This document shows, in pieces, positions 14,805-22,180 of a DNA stretch of 37,823 bases. The DNA comes from an uncultured Lachnospiraceae bacterium (GTDB lineage: Bacteria; Bacillota; Clostridia; Lachnospirales; Lachnospiraceae): assembly GCA_902799015.1 (NCBI GenBank), contig CADBZI010000024.1, positions 1 through 37,823 on the forward strand, given 5' to 3'. Position 1 is the first letter of the stretch. Every line of letters starts with the position of its first letter. The position numbers and the translations under genes were made by a program. The notes beneath the pieces are model-generated. The model was not told the DNA's origin. It was given only the letters and a program-made list of their open reading frames with translations, and ran no database searches.

Positions 14805-15753
14805 CCTCGATGCCCTGCTCCTCGAAATACTTCTTTGCACCGGCGTGGAACGGTACGCTGATGCCCTTTACCGCATCTTCAAGATTCAGGAACTCAAACT
14901 TTGCATGTCCTGCAATCAGATCTTCCTGATTGTCAAACATTGCCTTGAGAAGCTCATATACTGCTTCTTCGCTGACATCATTGGAAGCAATCAGAGTCGC
15001 GCGGACGGAAACCGTCGTAGCATCCTCGTCAACTCCATCGTAGGTGCCGGCCGGAATCACAGTCTCCGTATAGAAGTCATACTTCTCCTGCAGCTTCCCA
15101 ATGTGCTCTTCATCCAGCTGAACCAGGCTGACATCCTTTGTAGTCGCCAGGTCAACAACCGCTGTGGTCGGAGCGCCTGCAACGATGAATGCCGCGTCAA
15201 TCTTGCCGTCTTTCAGGCTGTCCGCGGAATCACCGAAGGAAGCATTCACAACATTGATATCATCAAATGTCATGTCATAGGCTTCCAGAATCTGCTTCGC
15301 GTTGAACTCTGTGCCGGATCCCGCGTCACCGACGGAAACCGTCTTGCCCTTCAGATCCGCAACGCTTGCAATCGAGCTGTCGCAGGTCACGATCTGAACT
15401 GTCTCATCATAAAGTCCGGCTACTGTGGAGAATGTCTCATATTTGCCCTCATCCTCGAACAGGTCGGTTCCGGTATAAGCATAATACATGACGTCGTTCT
15501 GCACGATCGCCAGATCCGCTTCTCCTACATCAACCAGCTGAATGTTCGCCTTGGATGCACCTGTGGACGTGACTGTCAGACTGGACTCCTTCAGAACCGG
15601 ATTCAGAACAGTCGCCATAACACCGCCTACCGCATAGTAGGTACCGGTTGTTCCGCCGGTTCCAAGAGTCAGATTATCCGCGGCCATCGCGGCTGTGGAT
15701 CCCCCAATCACCATGCTCGCAGCCATCACGATTCCAAGAATTTTCTTTTTCAT
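14797..15753 (-). CDS. TAXI-family TRAP transporter solute-binding protein
   Basis: 318 residues. The ATG at 15753 follows GGAGGT. The signal peptide (1-24, cleavage near AMAA-D) has no lipobox Cys, so the protein is predicted to be released or held by the permease rather than lipid-anchored. The mature N-terminus LTLGTGGTTGTYYAVGGVMATVLN is the TAXI signature. GKTVSVGDAGSGTEFNAKQIL and DGKIDAAFIVAGAPTTAVVDL are further conserved blocks. It captures the substrate outside the cell and delivers it to the permease at 12306-14264. It is first in the operon, with its own promoter at 15826-15854. Confidence 0.95.
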   Translation of the reverse strand: MKKKILGIVMAASMVIGGSTAAMAADNLTLGTGGTTGTYYAVGGVMATVLNPVLKESSLTVTSTGASKANIQLVDVGEADLAIVQNDVMYYAYTGTDLFEDEGKYETFSTVAGLYDETVQIVTCDSSIASVADLKGKTVSVGDAGSGTEFNAKQILEAYDMTFDDINVVNASFGDSADSLKDGKIDAAFIVAGAPTTAVVDLATTKDVSLVQLDEEHIGKLQEKYDFYTETVIPAGTYDGVDEDATTVSVRATLIASNDVSEEAVYELLKAMFDNQEDLIAGHAKFEFLNLEDAVKGISVPFHAGAKKYFEEQGIEVE

Positions 15754-15825
15754 GCATGCACCTCCATAAGAATAATATTGACGGTTCCCTTGCGGCCAAA
15801 ATATTCAGGCCCATAAATATGGTCT

Positions 15826-15854
15826 ATTTTAACGCTTTATTGCATAAAAGTCAA
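15826..15854 (-). promoter_or_regulatory. Promoter of the TAXI-TRAP operon
   Basis: On the minus strand TTGACT (15849-15854), a 17-bp spacer and TAAAAT (15826-15831), giving a leader of about 65 bases before the SBP gene. A weaker TATTAT at 15772-15777 is too close to the ribosome site to be likely. Confidence 0.7.
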
Positions 15855-15877
15855 CACAGGGGACCTCTCTGCAATAA

Positions 15878-15914
15878 TCACAAAAACGCGCTTCTTTTTC
15901 TGAAGCGCGTTTTG
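15878..15914 (-). terminator. Terminator of the opp operon
   Basis: AAAACGCGCTTC (15883-15894) and GAAGCGCGTTTT (15902-15913) form a perfect 12-bp stem with a 7-base loop. On the minus strand it runs into TTTTTG. It lies 225 bases after the binding-protein stop, beyond the multi-branched palindrome. Confidence 0.88.
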
Positions 15915-15939
15915 GGTACGTCCTGCTTGTACTCTATAT

Positions 15940-16132
15940 GACGATTCACGGCTCCCCGTCCAGGCCTCAGGCCATCCATGCTTCGCATGTCTGTCGCTGC
16001 TTTCGCAGCTTCTGCCTGAGGCTGTCCTGTGGGGAGCCGCTTCGCGCCTTTGATCTGAGTCCCGATCTGCCACTTACAAGCCCTGCGGGCTTGACGTGTC
16101 AGACGCGCGACTCAGATCGGCCGTGAATCGTC
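15940..16132. repeat. 193-bp multi-branched palindromic element
   Basis: Outer arms GACGATTCACGGC (15940-15952) and GCCGTGAATCGTC (16120-16132) enclose two further stems. One is GGCTCCCC/GGGGAGCC (15950-15957 with 16031-16038), containing CCTCAGGC/GCCTGAGG and small CATGC-TTC-GCATG and GCTGC-TTTC-GCAGC hairpins. The other is GATCTGAGTC/GACTCAGATC (16052-16061 with 16109-16118), containing AAGCCC-TGC-GGGCTT. Folded, it gives a multi-way junction. It begins 6 bases after the opp binding-protein stop and lies in that transcript's 3' region. No frame of interest is seen; it could be a structured RNA or a palindromic mobile element. Confidence 0.85.
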
Positions 16133-16138
16133 TTGTTA

Positions 16139-17884
16139 TTATCGTCCAAACTGGGCGTCGTTGTTGCCGGAGTCGGTCAGCCACATCTCGAGCATATTGA
16201 TCGGGTCGTTGTAGTCTGCCAGCCATCCTTCACGTGCGAAGTCGAACTGTCCGTTCTTTCTGTCGTTCAGGAAGACATTCCACTCTTCGGACTTGATCTC
16301 CATGTTGATGCCGACGACTGCCAGATCCTGCTGGATCGACTGTGCGATCGCTACATGGCCGGTTCCGTCGTTGGTCAGATACTCGACCGTGATCGGAGTA
16401 GAGTCAGACAGCATTCCGTCTTCGCCAAACTCGAAGCCGGCTTCCTCAAGGAGTGCTCTTGCCTCGTCGACATTGTCAACGCCTGTTGCAGTCGGATCGA
16501 AGTAGCCGACAGCTTCCTCGCCGTTGAAGTCCCAGGTGACCGGATACTCATAATCATCATCGTTGACTGCGAACACGCCGCCCTGGCCGTCTGCCATTCC
16601 TGCCGGAATGAAGGTGCCTGCCGGCTGCTGGCCAGTCTGGCCAACCGCGTCAACAATGTACTGACGATCGATCAGGATGGAGAATGCATGTCTCATCGCC
16701 GCAGCCTGCTCCGGAGTCTTGCCGTCAAACAGCGGGCTGTTGACATTGAATGCCACATAGTAGGTTCCAAGGTTCGGGACAATGAAGAAGTCCTCGTTGT
16801 TGATCACGTTCGCGATCTCATCGTTCGGAACGGTATCGATGAACTGAAGGGAACCATCATTGTAAGCGTTGTAGATCGCGGTGTCATCCGCGCTCAGCAT
16901 GAAGTTGATGGAATCAAGGGTTACGTTCTCCGCATTCCAGTAATTCTCATTCTTCTCATAAGTCATGGACTCGTTATGCTTCCATGCAGTGCAGGTCATC
17001 GGACCGGAGGTGACGAATCCGCTCTCCAGTGCCCATGCGCCAGGATTCTCTCCATCCGGATCTGCCTCAGTGACAGCCTGCTCCGGTACCGGGAAGAATG
17101 CCGGGAATGCACACAGATCAAGGAAGTACGCGCACGGCTGGGTCAGGTGGCAGGTGAAGGTAAGTCCGTCATCAGAAGCCTCGATGCCCAGAGTTCCGTC
17201 ATCGTTTCTCTCAAGGTTCATGGAATCGCACAGATAGCTGTAGTCAGCAGCGGTATTCGGATCCGCAAGACGGTTCCAGGAATACACGATATCCTCAGCA
17301 TCCAGCGGCTCGCCGTCCGACCACTTCAGGCCTTCTCTGATCTTGAAGGTATAGGTCAGGCCGTCCTCGGAAACCTCCGGCATCTCCTCTGCCAGCTCCG
17401 GAATCAGCTGTCCCTCTTCATCATACGCAAACAGTCCGGAGAACGCCAGGATCGCCAGGCATGCGCCGTCCACGGAGCTGTTCAGCGCCGGATCAAGGTG
17501 ATCAGGCTCGGAAGCAAGGTTTGCGTTCAGGGTATTGTCCGGTGTATTCATATATGCGAAATACTTGAAGCCGAACAGATTCGAGTACAGTCCGGTACAT
17601 TCCGTATTCATCATGTAGATGTCATTGTAGAAGTAGATCGGGATGACAGCCCATGTGTCCATCAGCTCGTCTTCCGCTTCATGCATCAGCGCCTCACGCT
17701 TTGCCAGATCAGTCTCCTGATAGATCTCAGCGATCTTCTCATTATAGTCATCCCAATCCGGGGCTGCCTCAGAGCTCTTTGATGCAGGTGCAGCTGCTTC
17801 GGTCTCGTCCGCCATCGCGTACATTCCGAAGGAAGACAGCACCATTGCACTGGCAAGCAGTACAGATACCAAACGTTTCTTCAT
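16139..17884 (-). CDS. Peptide ABC transporter substrate-binding protein, apparently circularly permuted
   Basis: 581 residues. The ATG at 17884 follows AAGGAGGAGG. The signal peptide (1-25, AMA-D) has no lipobox Cys. Residues 43-112 (WDDYNEKIAEIYQETD..., LMHEAEDELMDTWAVIPIYFY, ...GLYSNLFGFKYFAYM) match what is normally the extreme C-terminus of OppA/DppA-type proteins. From about 114 (DNTLNANLASEPDHLDPALN) the usual mature N-terminus begins, and the rest follows in normal order: GLTYTFKIREGLKWSDGEPL, SGPMTCTAWKHNESM, FSILIDRQYIV, and DPINMLEMW...GNNDAQFGR. It stops exactly where the WDDYN segment would usually continue. The last gene of the opp operon, it should feed peptides to the permeases. 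The residue order is seen directly; the permutation is judged against family knowledge. Confidence 0.92.
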   Translation of the reverse strand: MKKRLVSVLLASAMVLSSFGMYAMADETEAAAPASKSSEAAPDWDDYNEKIAEIYQETDLAKREALMHEAEDELMDTWAVIPIYFYNDIYMMNTECTGLYSNLFGFKYFAYMNTPDNTLNANLASEPDHLDPALNSSVDGACLAILAFSGLFAYDEEGQLIPELAEEMPEVSEDGLTYTFKIREGLKWSDGEPLDAEDIVYSWNRLADPNTAADYSYLCDSMNLERNDDGTLGIEASDDGLTFTCHLTQPCAYFLDLCAFPAFFPVPEQAVTEADPDGENPGAWALESGFVTSGPMTCTAWKHNESMTYEKNENYWNAENVTLDSINFMLSADDTAIYNAYNDGSLQFIDTVPNDEIANVINNEDFFIVPNLGTYYVAFNVNSPLFDGKTPEQAAAMRHAFSILIDRQYIVDAVGQTGQQPAGTFIPAGMADGQGGVFAVNDDDYEYPVTWDFNGEEAVGYFDPTATGVDNVDEARALLEEAGFEFGEDGMLSDSTPITVEYLTNDGTGHVAIAQSIQQDLAVVGINMEIKSEEWNVFLNDRKNGQFDFAREGWLADYNDPINMLEMWLTDSGNNDAQFGR

Positions 17885-17989
17885 TATTCAGTTCCTCCTC
17901 CTTATAGATGTGATTAAAAACATGTTGATTATACATCATTCCTCTGCAAAAAAGAAGTATAGAATTCACTTCAATTGCGTCAGATGATG

Positions 17990-18970
17990 TTACTTGTTCC
18001 AGCAGGCTACCAGATGGCCGTTTCCTCTGTCCGTGAGCTTCGGCATCTCTGCGGAGCACTGCTCAGTCGCGTACTTGCATCTCGTCCGGAACGGGCATCC
18101 GCTCGGCATATGAAGCGGGCTCGGCACATCTCCCTCCAGAATGATTCTCTTGCTGGACTTTGCCACCTTCGGATCCGGATAGGGGACCGCGCTCAGCAAG
18201 GATGTGGTATAGGGGTGAATCGGATGTGCGTTCAGTTCATCCGCATCCGCAGTCTCCACCATCTTGCCCAGATACATGACTGCAATTCTCTTCGAGATAT
18301 GATGCACCACCAGAAGGTCATGTGCGATAAACAGATATGCGACGCCAAGTTTCTTCTGCAGGTCCTCAAACATATTGATAACCTGCGCCTGAATCGACAC
18401 ATCGAGCGCAGATACCGCTTCATCACAGACGATAAAACGAGGATTGGTTGCCAGCGCTCTGGCGATACCGATTCTCTGTCTCTGTCCGCCGGAAAACTCA
18501 TGTGCGTAACGTGTCGCATGCTCCGCATTCAGGCCGACCAGCTCCATCAGATGCAGAATCTTCTCTCTTCTGTCCGAGCGGCTGGTGTACAGCTTATGGA
18601 CATCCAGCGGTTCTCCGATGATGTCCTCAACCGTCATACGCGGATTCAGAGAAGAATACGGATCCTGAAACACCATCTGCATATCCTTGCGCAGGGTTCC
18701 GATCGACTTTTCATCTACCCTCTTCCCGTCAAAGAACACATCGCCGTCCGTCGGCTTATACAGACGAATCAATGCTCTGCCGACAGTGGTCTTTCCGCAT
18801 CCGGATTCTCCGACCAGTCCGAGCGTCTCACCCGGCTTAATGGAGAAGGAAACGCCGTCAACCGCTTTAAGGGGTGTGGTAGAAAACATTCCCGTCTTGA
18901 TCGGGAAATACATCTTCAGATCATTTACCTCAACCAGGTTTTCCGGGTTTGGCTTGTAATTTTTATCCAT
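17990..18970 (-). CDS. Oligopeptide ABC transporter ATP-binding protein (OppF-like)
   Basis: 326 residues from the ATG at 18970, preceded by GGGGAGG; a 14-codon upstream extension lacks support. Walker A is GESGCGKTT, the Q-loop region is MVFQDPYSSLNPRMTV, the signature is FSGGQRQRIGIARAL, Walker B is FIVCDEAVSALD and the switch His is in FIAHDLLVV. The C-terminal oligopeptide/dipeptide domain has CPFRTRCKYATEQC plus a final ACW; these four cysteines probably bind an iron-sulfur cluster as in related transporters. It lies 16 bases downstream of the OppD-like gene and 105 bases upstream of the binding protein gene. With OppD it powers peptide import at the inner face of the membrane. Confidence 0.95.
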   Translation of the reverse strand: MDKNYKPNPENLVEVNDLKMYFPIKTGMFSTTPLKAVDGVSFSIKPGETLGLVGESGCGKTTVGRALIRLYKPTDGDVFFDGKRVDEKSIGTLRKDMQMVFQDPYSSLNPRMTVEDIIGEPLDVHKLYTSRSDRREKILHLMELVGLNAEHATRYAHEFSGGQRQRIGIARALATNPRFIVCDEAVSALDVSIQAQVINMFEDLQKKLGVAYLFIAHDLLVVHHISKRIAVMYLGKMVETADADELNAHPIHPYTTSLLSAVPYPDPKVAKSSKRIILEGDVPSPLHMPSGCPFRTRCKYATEQCSAEMPKLTDRGNGHLVACWNK

Positions 18971-18986
18971 TCTCTCTGTCCTCCCC

Positions 18987-20015
18987 TTATGTCCCGGCTT
19001 CGGCAACGGCATCTGCCTGCATCCCGCCTGACGATATCTGGGCCTGGATCACCTTCCAGCAGGCTGCACGGTGACCGTCCGGGGTTTCCACCTCCGGAGG
19101 CTGTTCTACCAGACAGATCTTCATGGCCTCATCGCAGCGGGGACAGAACGCGCAGCCCTTCGGCATATTCAGAAGATTGATCGGCGTACCGGAGATCGGC
19201 TCCAGCCGTTTCCCCATCGTGTCAACATTCGGGATCGAGCGCAGGAGTCCTTTCGTATACTCATGGCTGGGACGATAGAAAATATCCTCGGCAGTCCCTC
19301 TCTCACAGACGCGTCCGCCATACATGACAATAATCTCGTCCGCCATCTGTGCAATCACTCCAAGGTCATGCGTCACCATGATAATCGCCATGCCCAGTTT
19401 CTTCTGAAGATCCTGCATCAGCTCCAGAATCTGCGCCTGAATCGTCACGTCCAGAGCCGTCGTCGGCTCATCCGCGATCAGAATGTCAGGTTCGCAGGCA
19501 AGGGCCATGGCAATCATGACTCTCTGTCTCATACCGCCCGAGAATTCGAACGGATACTGGTGGATCCTCTTTTCCGGCTCATTGACACCGACGAGCTCCA
19601 GCATCTCAATTGCACGCTTCTCCGCTTCTTTTCCTTTGCGGTTTGTGTGAAGCTTGATCGCTTCTTTGAGCTGGAATCCGATGGTAAAGACCGGATTCAG
19701 GCTTGTCATCGGATCCTGGAAAATAATCGAGCAGCATTTGCCGCGGAAATCGCGCATCCTGCTTTCCGGCCACTTCGTAATGTCTTCTCCCTTGTAGAGA
19801 ATCTGTCCGGACTTGATGGATCCGTTCTTCTCCAGAATCTGCATGATCGAATAGGCGCTGACAGACTTGCCGGATCCCGATTCCCCGACAATGCCCAGAA
19901 TCTTTCCCTCCGTCAGGTTAAAGGTAACACCGTTGACCGCCTGCACCTCTCCTTTATCGGTTGTGAAAGAGGTATGGAGGTCGATTACCGACAGAATGTT
20001 TTTCTCTTCAGCCAT
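18987..20015 (-). CDS. Oligopeptide ABC transporter ATP-binding protein (OppD-like)
   Basis: 342 residues. The ATG at 20015 follows AAGGAGGT. Walker A GESGSGKSVSAYSIM, Q-loop IIFQDPMTSLNPVFTIG, signature FEFSGGMRQRVMIAMAL, Walker B ILIADEPTTALDVTIQAQ and the HDLGVIAQMAD switch are all present. The C-terminal domain has the cysteine cluster GCAFCPRCDEAMKIC and a final ACW. Gene order and the GRVCERG block are typical of OppD/DppD. It forms the ATPase heterodimer with the product of the next gene. Confidence 0.95.
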   Translation of the reverse strand: MAEEKNILSVIDLHTSFTTDKGEVQAVNGVTFNLTEGKILGIVGESGSGKSVSAYSIMQILEKNGSIKSGQILYKGEDITKWPESRMRDFRGKCCSIIFQDPMTSLNPVFTIGFQLKEAIKLHTNRKGKEAEKRAIEMLELVGVNEPEKRIHQYPFEFSGGMRQRVMIAMALACEPDILIADEPTTALDVTIQAQILELMQDLQKKLGMAIIMVTHDLGVIAQMADEIIVMYGGRVCERGTAEDIFYRPSHEYTKGLLRSIPNVDTMGKRLEPISGTPINLLNMPKGCAFCPRCDEAMKICLVEQPPEVETPDGHRAACWKVIQAQISSGGMQADAVAEAGT

Positions 20016-20020
20016 CTCTC

Positions 20021-21103
20021 TTACCTCCTTAACTTCGGATCAAATGCGTCTCTGAGACCGTCGCCCAGCAGATTGAACGCCAGAGTGATCAGACCGATCA
20101 TGAGCGCCGGGAACACCAGCTTATAGGTGTAGGTCGTGATGCCGCTTCTGGCCGCACTCGCGAGAGAACCAAGGGACGGCATGGGGGCCTTCACACCCAG
20201 CGAAATGAAGCTCAGGAAGGACTCTGTGAAGATTGCGGACGGAATCTGCAATGCAGCTGAAATGATGATCACGCTGATGCAGTTCGGAAGAATGTGTCTG
20301 CGGATGATCCGGCTGCTTTTCGCACCGCTGACCTTTGCCGCCAGGACATATTCATTTTGCTTGATGGTAAGAATCTGTCCGCGGACCAGTCTGGCCATGC
20401 CAACCCAGTACAGAAGCCCGAAGACAATGAACAGAGAGATCATGTTCGTGCCAAGCCGTGCCAGGATCCCGTTTCCGTCGAATTTCAGGACTTCGTTCAG
20501 AACAACGGAAAGCAGGATGATCATCAGAAGATCCGGCAGCGAGTATATGACATCAACAAACCGCATCATAATCAGGTCGACTTTCCCTCCGAAATACCCG
20601 GATATGGAACCATAGAGAACGCCGATCACCAGAACGATCGCGCTCGCGAAAACACCGACCAGCAGAGAGATCCTTGTACCGTAAGCAACACGGACAAAGT
20701 AATCACGGCCCAGTTCGTCGGTTCCCATGATATGGGGGAAAACCTTGCCGCCTTCATCGATATACTGCTGTTCCAGCTTGGAATACGTGAATGGCGCCAT
20801 GTTGGTCGCACTCTTGTCCCTCTTCCCGTTTACCGTGATGATATCGGAATAGCTGTAGGGTACGATCACGGGAACAAGCGTGATCATAAGGATAATTGCA
20901 ATCAGTACGACGATACTGAACATAGCCAGCGGATTCTTTCTCAGCTTCCGCATGCCATCCCGGAAGAAGGATGTGGATTCGCTCATCACATCGGCCTGCT
21001 TCTTTTCCTCATCGGTTGCCTTTTCAAACTTTTGAAGATCGATCTGCAGAGAGAGCGGATTCTTCTTTGGCATCTTGTTGACATCTGCTGCTTCTTTTGC
21101 CAT
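20021..21103 (-). CDS. Oligopeptide ABC transporter permease (OppC/DppC-like)
   Basis: 360 residues. The ATG at 21103 follows AAGGAGGGGAG. A long cytoplasmic N-terminal tail (1-55) precedes the first membrane helix (~57-80). MGTDELGRDYFVRVAYGTRISLLVG is the DppC signature, and the EAA loop that docks the ATPases is EYVLAAKVSGAKSSRIIRRHILPN. About six membrane helices are evident, and the end LNLLGDGLRDAFDPKLRR is typical. It is 13 bases downstream of the OppB-like gene; the two permeases form the membrane channel. Confidence 0.95.
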   Translation of the reverse strand: MAKEAADVNKMPKKNPLSLQIDLQKFEKATDEEKKQADVMSESTSFFRDGMRKLRKNPLAMFSIVVLIAIILMITLVPVIVPYSYSDIITVNGKRDKSATNMAPFTYSKLEQQYIDEGGKVFPHIMGTDELGRDYFVRVAYGTRISLLVGVFASAIVLVIGVLYGSISGYFGGKVDLIMMRFVDVIYSLPDLLMIILLSVVLNEVLKFDGNGILARLGTNMISLFIVFGLLYWVGMARLVRGQILTIKQNEYVLAAKVSGAKSSRIIRRHILPNCISVIIISAALQIPSAIFTESFLSFISLGVKAPMPSLGSLASAARSGITTYTYKLVFPALMIGLITLAFNLLGDGLRDAFDPKLRR

Positions 21104-21116
21104 TTTGCTCCCCTCC

Positions 21117-22028
21117 TTAATCCAGGTTGATGCGCGGATCGATCAGTTTATACACGATGTCCGTCAACAGGTTCATCGTGACCATAAAGACAGCAAGGAA
21201 GATCGTGACCCCCATGATCATCGGGTAATCACGGTTTGTGATGCTCTGGACAAACTCGGCGCCCAGTCCGCCGATCGTGAAGATCTGCTCGACGACCAGA
21301 GAGCCGGTCAGTACGCCTGCGATCATCGGTCCCAGGTAAGTGACCACCGGAATCAATGCGTTCCGCAGCGTATGAACGAACAAAACCTTCCACTGCGCGA
21401 CACCTTTGGCGCGGGCTGTGCGGACATAGTCCTGTCCCATGACGTCCAGCATGGAAGTCTTGGTCAGCCTCGTGATATAGGCAGCAGGATACATGGCCAG
21501 CGCAATCACGGGAAGCACCAGATTCTGATTGGTCGGGCTCCAGGCACGCACCCAGCCCAGCTTCACGGAGAAAATGACCAGAAGAAAGGATCCCAGAACA
21601 AAGCTTGGAAGCGATGTAAACAGCGTTGACAGGAATATAATGACCCGGTCAGGCCACCGGTTTCTCTGCAGTGCCGCGATGCTTCCGAACACCACGCCGA
21701 GAAAGACAGCCAAAAGAACTGCCATGATACCCAGCTTTGCCGAAACCGAGAACTTGGAGCCGATCGTCTCAGAGATTTCACGGCCTGTCTTCGCGCTGAT
21801 CCCGAAGTCTCCATGAAGAAGATTCTTCATGTAGATCACAAACTGCTCCCCCACCGGCTTATCGAGATTGAAACGTTTTTCCAAAGCTGCCTGTACTTCC
21901 GGTGACTTCGCCTTCTCTCCCGCGAACGGTCCGCCCGGTATTGCATTCATCGTAAAGAAGGTGATGAAGCATACGATAAAGATCGTCACAATTGCGAGAA
22001 GGACTCTTTTGAATATGTATTTACCCAT
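21117..22028 (-). CDS. Oligopeptide ABC transporter permease (OppB/DppB-like)
   Basis: 303 residues. The ATG at 22028 follows AGAAGGAG. The first helix MGKYIFKRVLLAIVTIFIVCFITFF and the FFTMNAIPGGPF block open the protein. The EAA loop is DYVRTARAKGVAQWKVLFVHTLRNALIPVVTY. Six membrane helices are expected; the end YKLIDPRINLD is typical. It is the first gene of the operon, with a strong promoter at 22069-22097 and a leader of about 35 bases. Confidence 0.95.
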   Translation of the reverse strand: MGKYIFKRVLLAIVTIFIVCFITFFTMNAIPGGPFAGEKAKSPEVQAALEKRFNLDKPVGEQFVIYMKNLLHGDFGISAKTGREISETIGSKFSVSAKLGIMAVLLAVFLGVVFGSIAALQRNRWPDRVIIFLSTLFTSLPSFVLGSFLLVIFSVKLGWVRAWSPTNQNLVLPVIALAMYPAAYITRLTKTSMLDVMGQDYVRTARAKGVAQWKVLFVHTLRNALIPVVTYLGPMIAGVLTGSLVVEQIFTIGGLGAEFVQSITNRDYPMIMGVTIFLAVFMVTMNLLTDIVYKLIDPRINLD

Positions 22029-22068
22029 GTGATGCTCCTTCTGGCTGCAGATTAATACTCAGTTTGTA

Positions 22069-22097
22069 ATTATATCTATTTCACTTTCGTGCGTCAA
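22069..22097 (-). promoter_or_regulatory. Promoter of the opp operon
   Basis: On the minus strand TTGACG (22092-22097), a 17-bp spacer and a perfect TATAAT (22069-22074). A further TTGACT lies about 15 bp upstream. No clear operator palindrome overlaps it. Confidence 0.85.
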
Positions 22098-22180
22098 TGT
22101 TTTAACTTAGTCAAGGTTCCCCCTGTGAGGATGCTCCTTTGTATACAGCGTCAACGGGGTATCCCCACTGAGGTGCAGCC

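Noticed and set aside
15772-15777. TATTAT as the -10 of the TAXI operon.
   Set aside because: The start point would fall almost on the ribosome site. The TTGACT-17-TAAAAT pair further upstream gives a normal leader.
16133-17782. A 549-codon plus-strand frame opposite the peptide-binding protein.
   Set aside because: Antisense shadow. The minus-strand gene has a signal peptide, ribosome site and family motifs; the plus frame has none.
22100-22180. Small hairpins (GAGG/CCTC, GGGGATACCCC) after the NodB-like gene as a terminator.
   Set aside because: No T-run follows on the minus strand, so evidence is too weak to list as a terminator.
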